Assembly (NCBI GenBank): GCA_964017235.1
Contig: OZ024936.1
Span: forward strand, 90,928,537-90,992,536
DNA: 64,000 nucleotides
Reading direction: 5' to 3'
Origin: Sabellastarte sp. h YS-2021
Taxonomy: Eukaryota; Annelida; Polychaeta; Sabellida; Sabellidae
Shown: positions 56,241 through 64,000 of the stretch, in pieces
How the letters are laid out: the number at the start of each line of letters is the position of its first letter
Position numbering within the stretch: the first letter of the stretch is position 1
Position numbers and translations under genes: made by a program
Notes under the pieces: model-generated
The model's database searches: none
What the model saw: the letters and a program-made list of their open reading frames with translations, nothing else
What the model was told of the DNA's origin: nothing

Positions 56241-58108
56241 ACTCAAGATAAAGACAAAGGAAAAGGTTTCTGGAAATTTAACTCCTCACTTTTAGGTGAG
56301 CAAACCTATGTTGAATCTTTAAATAAATCGATTGACAAATGGTTAAAAGAGTATGAGGAAGTACAAAGTAAGCAACTTATTTGGGAATTACTAAAGTATG
56401 AAATTAGAAAATTTACAATCAAATATTCAAAAAAAAGAAAACAGAATATGCAACTCAAGAAAAAGAACTAAGAGACAGATTATTAGAATTAAAAAAAATG
56501 TCAGATCCACCAAATGAAACAACAGAAAATGAGCTAAATAAAATAAGGAGCTCCCTGAAAGAGATAGATGATTATAAATTAAAAGGAGCAATAATAAGAT
56601 CAAGAGTAAAATGGATAGAAGAGGGGGAGAAAAGTTCAAAGTATTTTTATAATTTAGAAAAGAATAAGTATTGTAAAAAAATATTGGGAAATTGAAAATA
56701 AATCCAGGAGAAATTATTACCAACCCAGAAAAATTAAGGATATATCAGAAAGAATATTATGAAAATTTATTAAGCTCAAAGTTCAATAATAAAAATGCAA
56801 GTAATGAAACATTTTTCACTGATATGCCAAATATCCCTCAACTTACAAATCAGCAAAAACATAGCTGTGAAGGCAAGATTTCGATTGATGAATGTACAAA
56901 ATTTTTAAAAACTTTTGCAGAAAATAAATCTCCTGGTAATGATGGCCTGACTATTGAATTTTACAAACATTTCTGGAATAAAATAAACAAACTTTTAGTT
57001 GATAGTTATAATGAAAGTTTTGATAAAGGCATTTTGACCAATAGTCAGAGACAAGCTGTAATAACTCTCCTGCAAAAACCAGGAAAAGACCGCTTATTGT
57101 TACAAAATTGGTGACCTATTTCTCTTTTGAATTTAGATTACAAAATATTAACAAAGGTAATTGGTCAAAGAATCCAAGTAGTTTTACCAGACATTATTCA
57201 TGAAAATCAATCAGGCTTTGTATCAGGTAGAAAAATAGAGCATTCAGTCAAACTAATACAAGACATCATGGAATTCACAGAGTATAAAAAAGCAAAAGGG
57301 TACTGCCTATTCATAGACTTTGAGAAAGCTTTCGACTCCATTGAATGGAACTTTATATTTAAGGTTTTGGAGACTTTTAATTTTGGCAATGAACTAATAA
57401 AATGGATTAAATTATTTTACAATGATGTATATAGTTGCATCATAAATAATGGGAAAACAACTCCATATTTCAAAGTTGGCAGAGGAGTTTGACAAGGAGA
57501 TCCACTATCACCTTATTTATTTATCATTTGTGCTGAATTACTTTCAATTTCAATCAGAAATAATAAGAAAATTAAAGGCATAAAATTAGGGGATACTGAG
57601 ATAAAGCTAATACAATTTGCAGATGATTTAACCTGTTCTTTTTCTGATATTGTATCAGGAAAAGCAGTGTTTAATACACTCCGTCAATTTGAAACTTTCT
57701 CAGGCTTAAAAATAAATCAATTGAAAAGTCAAGGTATGTGGTTAGGAAAATCAAAAGATAGTGGAAATAACTACTTTGACATAAATTGGACAAAAAAAAC
57801 CAGTAAAACCCTTGGGAATATATATTGGACACAATTTAAAAGAAGTAGAAAATCTTAATTTTACCTCTGCATTGAGTAACCTAGATTGTACTTTAAATCA
57901 ATGGAAAGGTAGAAATCTGTCATTAAAGGGGAAAGTTTTAATAGTTAAAACTTTAGGATTACCCAAATTCATATACTTAAGTAAAGTTTTACATGTACCT
58001 GATAAAATCAAACAACAAATTAACAAAAAGATATACAGTTTTATATGGAACGGACAAACAGATAAAGTAAATAGAAAAATTTTTATGCATCATTATACCA
58101 AGGGAGGT
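56238..58108 (+). pseudogene. LINE ORF2 linker and reverse transcriptase
   Basis: GKGFWKFNSSLLGEQTYVES and RVKWIEEGEKSSKYFYNLE are L1/Tx1 linker motifs. RT has ENKSPGNDGLTIEFYKHFW, PISLLNLDYKILTKVIGQRI, SGFVSGRKIEHSVKLIQDIM, FIDFEKAFDSIEWNFIF (first Asp), QGDPLSPYLFIICAELLS, LIQFADDLTCSF (intact catalytic box) and LSLKGKVLIVKTLGLPKF. Stops at 57112-57114 (NW-stop-PIS) and 57490-57492 (GV-stop-QGD) sit at expected Arg codons. Confidence 0.93.
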
Positions 58109-58121
58109 TATAGTATGCATG

Positions 58122-58356
58122 TTTATTTATTTATTTGGGGTTTTACGTCGCTTTCAACACTGTACAGGTCATATCACGACGGGTAGTTGGAAGGGCAGAG
58201 GAAACCAGTACATACAGTTCGCTAGGGTTGTGTACTGTAAACTGCCGACCAACGGCAAGCAACTACCAGCTTTTCCACTTAAGGCCATCACGGGGATCAA
58301 ACCCCTGACCTCAGAGGTGGGAGGTGAGAGTGTTACCACTCTGCCACCGTGGCCCC
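58122..58356 (-). mobile_element. tRNA-derived SINE (family 1) in LINE ORF2
   Basis: The reverse complement runs from 'ggggccacggtggcagagtg' to 'gcgacgtaaaaccccaaat' and a 'aaataaat' tail. Target duplications 'tatagtatgcatg' (58109-58121) and 'tatagtatacatg' (58357-58369) differ by one base. Removing the SINE rejoins LINE ORF2 at TKGGYSMHDFDTVDKANK. Confidence 0.96.
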
Positions 58357-58369
58357 TATAGTATACATG

Positions 58370-59552
58370 ACTTTGACACAGTTGATAAGGCTAACAAAAT
58401 AGTTTGGGTATTAGAGCTATTGAAAAGCAACACTTTGCTGTGGGCAACATTTCTCAAAACAATAACAGTTGAGACAAATTTGGATCTGTTTTTGAGAAGT
58501 AATTTTTCAAAACAAATGATTCCAAATTTTCATATTCTTCCCAGTTCTATAAAGATATGTTGTTAAACTGGATTGAGTTTACAAATGACCAAAATAATGC
58601 AAGTAGCAGTCATCGTTATGCACTTTTAATATGGTATAACAGTTTCATATATGGCAATAATAGTTCAATGGAATACTTCAATAATCGATTGTTTCAAGCC
58701 GGACTGTGATTTGTTAATGATTTGTTTTATGACAATGATGAACTAATACCATTTAATATCTGGATGAAAAGAGGGGTGCTAGCCCAAGATTACTTAACAT
58801 GGAGAGGTTTAGTTACCATTGTGAGGCAAAAATCTGCGAAATATATAAGAAACGATTCAAATGAAGAAGATAAACCTCTTGTAAATTCATATAAAGAAAT
58901 AATAATTTCATCAAAGCCACAACTATTTGAAAAAATAAAAGGAAAACAAATAAAGTATGTTTTCACTGAAAGAGCACTCCACCAAGTTAAATACAAGAAT
59001 AAAATTTACTATAATGCAATATACGGTCAAACTATCAGTAGCAACTGGGACGATATCTTCAAAATGCCATACATAATGCCTGTTTATAACTGTATTAGAG
59101 ATTTACAGTATAAGATACTCTTCAGAATTATGGCAACAAATAAACTTTTATACCAAATGAGAATAAAGAATAATCCAAATTGCCCTATATGCCTGTTATC
59201 AGTTCACACAGTTGAACACTTATTTTACGAGTGTCATACTATTAAAAATTTTTGGGTCACTTTGACCTGTATGTGGAAAATGCACATTCACAACAAGAAT
59301 TTTAACATTGGTTTATCAGACGTCATTTTTGGGTATAATCTTCAATATTTAAAAGGCAATAAATCTTTAAATACAGTAATTTTACAGGCAAAATATTATA
59401 TATATAAATCTTTTTTAAATGAAAAAGCTGCTACAATAATGGGATTCTTATCGTACTTGGATCAGTATATTAATATTCGTAAAAAATTGAAAATAACTTG
59501 TGAAAAACATATTCTAGATACACTTAAATCCTTTGTAACTACTGCAGTTTGA
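58370..59552 (+). pseudogene. LINE ORF2 C-terminal region with Cys-His motif
   Basis: Begins with VDKANKIVWVLELLKSNTLL. After a frameshift near 58700 the 276-residue ORF 58722-59552 has FNIWMKRGVLAQDYLTWRGL, QYKILFRIMATNKLLYQMRI and CPICLLSVHTVEHLFYEC, a C-x2-C-x7-H-x4-C type motif characteristic of L1/Tx1 C-termini. Confidence 0.9.
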
Positions 59553-59816
59553 AACTTTAAGATAATTTTAATTGTACTCGAACAAAAAAAAAGAGTAACT
59601 TTAAATCTAAATGTTCTTTATCATATACACCTGCCTGAATGATGTGGAATTGTATTGTCTGTGTTTAGTTTTCTTGTCAGTTTGTAATGTCTGTGTCACG
59701 TGCCATTATTTGTTATGTATGATTATTGTAATGTACAAAAACTTAAAATAAAAAAAACAGTTTGTAGATCTAATCCCTGTGGCTCAGATGTACAACGAGA
59801 GTTTGAAACCAGCTAA

Positions 59817-60050
59817 ATACTTGGATAAAATAAAAGCTCTCCCAGTTGATAATTTACATGCTCCATTGCAAGCGGCTTCACAACAAGCCAACTCTGTTAA
59901 TTTAGAGGCCAATTATACCAATAAGACACATTGAAATGTATCCTTTGGTGTATTGTTTGCAGTGATAATTGTTATTTTGATAATTTTAATAATGGTGTTG
60001 TGTAAAGTTTGGATTACAAAGTGCCAACAGTTAGTAAACAAAGCCATGTA
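59817..60050 (+). pseudogene. Envelope-like gene, 3' part with transmembrane anchor
   Basis: After the LINE the env frame resumes with LDKIKALPVDNLHAPLQAAS and Asn-x-Thr sites. After one stop (59934-59936) comes a strongly hydrophobic segment of about 20 residues (FGVLFAVIIVILIILIMVLC) followed by a short basic tail ending at a stop near 60050. That arrangement is a C-terminal membrane anchor and cytoplasmic tail. Confidence 0.75.
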
Positions 60051-60506
60051 GAGCCTGCAGTGATACTGACTTAATTGTGTATATATGAATTGTTGAATAT
60101 TGAACTGAATATTGAAGTGCATGTTTACATGTAAACAGTCATGTATTTTGGTGGCTAGTTTTCTAACCTGGCCAGTGTTAGTTTTCAATTTATCTACATG
60201 GTTTTTATAATGTTTTGAATATGGTTTGTAAGAGTGTTATGATGTTATATATGCTGTTATAATTGAGTGGAATTCTTAGACATTGTTTCATATAGTCTAA
60301 GAGGTGGATTCAGTACTTAATATGTATGTAATCTATATTTCTGTTAGACGCTAGTAATTAATGAATTGATCAGTTTATTTTGCTTGAGTTAGTAATTACT
60401 GAAATGTGAAAGGTAGACTTGTTTAACTTTCACAATTCAGACTATCATGTTTTCTTGTTTATTTTGGCTACAAAAATTTCAGGGGTAATTTTTGTTTTAA
60501 GGAGGG
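60051..60506 (+). other. 3' UTR and polypurine tract of env-gypsy element
   Basis: AT-rich noncoding sequence ending in AAGGAGGG at 60499-60506, directly followed by TGTATGTAAC, a plausible LTR start. This is the expected priming site for plus-strand DNA. Confidence 0.6.
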
Positions 60507-61560
60507 TGTATGTAACATGACAGTTAATTATAAAATTAAGATACACAAAAATTAAACCATAAGAAGGGCTTACATGAAAAACCATGCACAGCTACTGCTT
60601 TACCAACATGAGGAATCATGTTTCAGTTTTGGAAGACATTTTTATCAAGAGTGATTGGAACCCTTTGCTACCTGTCCCCATGTCAAAACAAGATAAAGTA
60701 GGTGTAAATGTAAAACATCTGGAAAGTCCAGCACTTCTGCTCAGCCAGTTAATTAATTGATAGTTTCTGGTTTGCTTTTGAACCTTTTGGTCATGCTTCT
60801 AAAATTCCTTCAAAATTTAACATCTCAAAATTACTCAGTTATAAATTAAAACTCTAAAATTATTTCTTATTAAAATTTGTTTGTGTTTTGCATGTAACTA
60901 TTACAAGTCCCTCGTGGCAGGAATTTCATAATTTACTATTTGCAAATTAATCATATGTTGGACATGAATATGAATTAAATTAAAATTGCTTGAATTTGAA
61001 CTTTGAATCGTTGTTTAAAGTTTTCTGCCAGCTATCGAAAGATAGCTGAAATGGCTTGAAAAGTTTTGTGAATAGGAGTTTATTCTAAGAATAAGAAAAT
61101 TATTAGCTTAGAATTTTTCTTAGACTTAAGTGATTAAACCTTTGATTGTAAATAATGCAAAAAAGTACATATTGCATAAAGGAGCAGTAGAAATAAAATC
61201 TTAAAGCCCAGGCGGCATCTTACTTATCTATCTCGGAGGGCCTTTGGGGAATGAGATAGTATCTAAAAATCGAGATAAAACCTCAAAAATGATTTATTAT
61301 ATAAATATTGCGACAATTATCTTGGTGGTCGATATCGCATCCCTTACTAAAGAGAAAAGACGTTCTGGAACCAGACAAGTGACACATTTATAGATATTGT
61401 TGACATTTTCACTAGACATTAATTTTAGCTACTTTTAGATTATGAGCTTTGATGGTCTAAATTATTTTCTACTGGAATGTTGTCTGTATTGATATCTTAA
61501 GCAGGGACTACCATTGGATATGAATATCATACTTGTGAAGACTAATGCAGGTTACATATA
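60507..61560 (+). repeat. Probable 3' LTR of env-gypsy element (right edge unknown)
   Basis: Begins TGTATGTAAC after the polypurine tract. No second copy exists in the window, so the end cannot be placed. A possible AATAAA poly(A) signal is at about 61191. A perfect 8-bp stem closed by a GAAA tetraloop is at 61029-61048. The motif TTCTAAGAATAAGA at 61083 resembles the array at 43985-44165. Confidence 0.45.
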
Positions 61561-62540
61561 AGGAGGGATCATGATTTCCAAGTCACTGACAGTCATCCCT
61601 CAAAATTCGACAGGTGGGACCTGTACATAAGACCTGTGTGTATGTACTTCCCTGGACCACACAATGCTGTCCCTGCAATTCAAATAACTCTGATATCTTT
61701 GTAATTGAGGACAATTTCGACATAATAAGAGACATAATCAGAGATAGAAAAATAGTACTAAATTACAAAGGTGATGCATTCAGAGAAGTGAAATATTGGT
61801 TTCCAATGCTGTACCATGACATCACATGCCAGTGTGGTTGAACCCATCAATCGGAACATTCAAATGTAACTGTCTTGCCATACCAATGAAGACAAGGCAA
61901 ACACTGACCCCCCCCCCCTTCGAGCTGCAGTGGTTTACTTGCAAATCCTCTTACTTAGGGCAGGGGTGGCTGTGACACAAGCCTTGCACCGGTGGGATTG
62001 CATCGGTAAATCTTCCACTGTTGGGGCTTTGATCTTTCTGGACAGCATTTTTGGTTGGTTTAGAGGAAGTGTTAAGACATGTGCGAAAGCTTTGGGTGTG
62101 CCTGATTTGAACTGTGTTTGATTTAAGGTGTTGTTCATTTAATATTTTGAGTTGGCTGTAATTTTATTTTTCTTCGTTAAGAGTTATTTGTGAAATGAAA
62201 GGTAGTATTAAGCTGTAAATTAACTAATGCTACAAAGTTTCACATCATCTTGGGATTAGATGCCATTTGTATCTTTACTAGTGAGGGACTTAATAAAAGT
62301 GTGAAAATGACTTTGTGACAAGTGGCAGTGGGAAGTGTGTTTTGCGAGCTTTTTAGCTCACAAATAGGCTTGTTTTTGGATGTTGGGGGTCCATACAAGA
62401 GCTTTTAAAATTCAGCATAAACTGAATGCAGCTGACTGAGAACTACTGCTGGTCGTCATCAGAGATTAGTATTGTCTAGGGTAAAAAAGTAACATTAAAA
62501 AAATAAAATACTTTTATGCATGGAAATTTATTTTTCATGC
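61561..62540. other. Unassigned stretch
   Basis: No domain is recognised. The ORF 61614-61841 (75 codons; CCPCNSNNSDIFVIEDN and a CQCG end) and its neighbour at 61930 match no family I know. They could be exon relics or chance. A run of 11 C lies near 61908. Confidence 0.3.
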
Positions 62541-62546
62541 ATAGTA

Positions 62547-62678
62547 TTGCCCATTTCATGAAATAAGCAAGACAAGTTTTGCCCATATCATGTAAAGGGC
62601 AAGCAAATAATGAATAAATTGCCTATTTCATGAAATGGGCAAGTCAGATGCAAAATGGGCAAACTTCTTGCCTATTTT
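62547..62678. repeat. Cluster of TTGCCCATTTCATGAAATGGGCAA palindromes
   Basis: Four related inverted repeats: 62547-62570 (10 of 12 pairs), 62579-62602 (9 of 12), 62619-62642 (11 of 12 plus a G-T pair) and 62652-62662 with 62668-62678 (11-bp stem including one G-T pair, loop ACTTC). All share a GCCCAT / ATGGGC arm. Confidence 0.7.
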
Positions 62679-63423
62679 CAGGCCTCTTTGATGTAATCTG
62701 AATAATTACAAACCTCATGGAAGCCATCAGGAGGGATATTTTCCAAATCCATTTTGAATATATACTACAATCTTCAGTTGTGCAGTTGTGAATGGCTTCT
62801 TTGTAGACATGTGTCTGCATTTGGGGACTTTATCTTATTAAGTGATATCACAATAAAGTAAATTAAATTCAAATCTCATTGGTCTGTATTCAGATCATAT
62901 AAATTTTAGCTTAAGGATTTAAGGATTCAGTTGTACAATGCATTATCTAGTGAAGGCTGATGAAAGTTTACAAAAAATTTCAAACATTTCAAAGTTATGA
63001 GGGAGACACTTTATTGGCTCCCAAATGTTACCAAATTGCAAACATATGTCCTGAAGCTTAACTTAGATTTATGAACACCTCAAAAGAAAACATCATCTAC
63101 CCTAATGGTCAATTTTCATGGTCTGAAACCTATTGGGGAAGTTGTATTGGTGTAGTTGAAATAAATGTTCAGTATAAAAGCAATCATATGATTGTTGCAA
63201 AATGACAATTTGAGTTAACTTTTCTGTCATACTTTATTTCCTATGTTTGAACCCAGAAGTAATTAATATTTTATTTAACTAAAACCAAGCTAGTGGTTTC
63301 ATAAAATGATACGATTTGTCACATGCTTATTTCCTTCTACTTTTTATACAATTCTACTTACATTTATATTCAGTATTGTTCTGCTGCTGAGGCAGCTATA
63401 ATGTAAACATATTAGCCTTTCAG
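62679..63423. other. AT-rich noncoding stretch
   Basis: No gene, element or clear repeat is recognised. Confidence 0.3.
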
Positions 63424-63563
63424 AAACTCACAAATCTATGATTATATAAAGTCTAGACATAAACCAACAGAAGGTCTGGGCTCCTAAATCTAAATCTAAA
63501 CTCACAAATCTATGATTATATAGAGTCTAGACATAAACCAACAGATGGTCTGGGCTCCTAAAT
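63424..63563. repeat. Recent 74-bp tandem duplication
   Basis: The block starting 'aaactcacaaatctatgatt' at 63424 is repeated at 63498 with very few differences (for example 'tataaagtc' against 'tatagagtc'). Both copies end 'gtctgggctcctaaat'. Confidence 0.9.
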
Positions 63564-64000
63564 TTACGATCTAAGTCTTTGATGTCGAGTTTGCTCAAAA
63601 ATAAATGTATTTCATATTGGTAGAGTATATTAACTTATTAATGATAAATGTATGCATATATTCAGTAGGAAATCAAATGCTTGACAAATGACAATGAATT
63701 AAAAGTAACATCTGGGCACAACCTGGAGATGCGATATGCTTGGTTATTTAATTTTCCAGACATCTTGATTGCAAAGACTGAATCACTCAGGAAACTGATT
63801 TTTGTAAATGTTTTGCAAATGAGTGTGATAATAGAAGCATTTATAGATTTTGACATACAGTGCTTTACTAGAGAACAAATATTGTTAGAAAATCCCATAG
63901 AATTCCGTCTTTATATGCAAATCATTGAAAATGAAAATACCTATAGTTTTGATGTTTAAAATATCTAATTAGTACACTTTTATACAATCAAACCTTCGAC
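63564..64000. other. AT-rich end of window
   Basis: No recognised gene. The ORF 63681-63959 (92 codons) and its antisense partner have no motif I recognise and are not supported. Confidence 0.3.

Larger units (their letters stand above)
55552..59760 (+). mobile_element. L1/Tx1-type LINE inserted in env, 56-bp target duplication
   Basis: The element begins within the endonuclease domain (KVFNWVKEIKSDITLFQETF) and ends in an A-rich tail (59749-59760). Identical 56-bp sequences flank it at 55496-55551 and 59761-59816. One ORF2 is present with endonuclease, RT and a C-terminal Cys-His motif. It carries a SINE at 58122-58356. Two in-frame TGA stops lie where CGA Arg codons are expected, plus a few frameshifts; otherwise it is well preserved and probably younger than its host element. 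Confidence 0.92.
51380..60506 (+). mobile_element. Gypsy element with F-like envelope gene, 5'-truncated, LINE-split
   Basis: The element enters in the middle of RT, abutting the LINE at 51330-51380. It continues through RNase H, integrase, a pol tail, an env-like gene (54186-55551 and 59817-60050) and a short 3' UTR ending in AAGGAGGG (60499-60506), a polypurine tract. The gene order is that of errantivirus-like gypsy elements. A LINE (55552-59760) splits env. Gag, protease and the 5' LTR are missing. Confidence 0.82.

Noticed and set aside
61614..61841. Cysteine-rich 75-codon ORF as a small secreted protein
   Set aside because: No signal peptide, no recognisable pattern, and it lies beside a degraded LTR; insufficient support.
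63662..63959. Overlapping sense and antisense ORFs at the window end
   Set aside because: Neither has a motif or conservation evidence and both are cut off from context by the window edge.

Overview
This window is AT-rich animal DNA made almost entirely of decayed transposable elements. I found no intact host gene, no rRNA or tRNA gene and no prokaryotic feature. The mix is Ty3/gypsy elements with two different pol orders, a DIRS-type tyrosine-recombinase element, L2/CR1-type and L1/Tx1-type LINEs, two tRNA-derived SINE families and a pogo/Tigger-type DNA element. That mix, with frequent CGA-to-TGA type decay, fits a marine bilaterian invertebrate, most likely a lophotrochozoan such as a mollusc or brachiopod. 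The taxonomic guess is inference.

Layout. 1-870: 3' fragment of an L2/CR1 LINE (-). 960-4200: repeat composite 1, tandem units of about 730 bp (T) followed by a segment S. 4601-10250: decayed gypsy element (-) in the usual order gag-PR-RT-RH-IN, with a C2H2 zinc-finger-like tail after integrase. 10700-13800: long L2-type LINE (-) with endonuclease, reverse transcriptase and a broken 2A-like motif. 15396-15633: array of six short hairpins. 15885-20830: repeat composite 2 (S, then T units), split by a pogo-type element and LINE tails. 21020-21995: degenerate minisatellite with X-box-like palindromes. 22048-35462: the most striking locus, a tandem LTR-internal-LTR-internal-LTR array (-) of a gypsy-family element whose pol order is protease-integrase-RT-RNase H, as in Ty1/copia and the Gmr1-like group. 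36290-39590: wrecked gypsy element (+). 41160-42095: large inverted repeat. 43985-44165: palindromic array. 44833-49255: DIRS-type element (+) with gag, RT-RNase H and tyrosine recombinase. 49690-51330: L2-type LINE (+). 51380-60506: gypsy element (+) with an F-like envelope gene split by an L1/Tx1-type LINE that has a 56-bp target-site duplication and itself carries a SINE. 60507-64000: probable 3' LTR and flank, with a palindrome cluster at 62547-62678.

How the parts relate. Nested insertions give a relative chronology. SINEs landed in the gypsy RNase H (6511-6742), in the left copy only of the tandem array (26345-26571 and 27386-27541) and in the LINE inside the envelope gene (58122-58356). 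Catalytic-site losses, frameshifts and stops show that nothing here is likely to be autonomous now.
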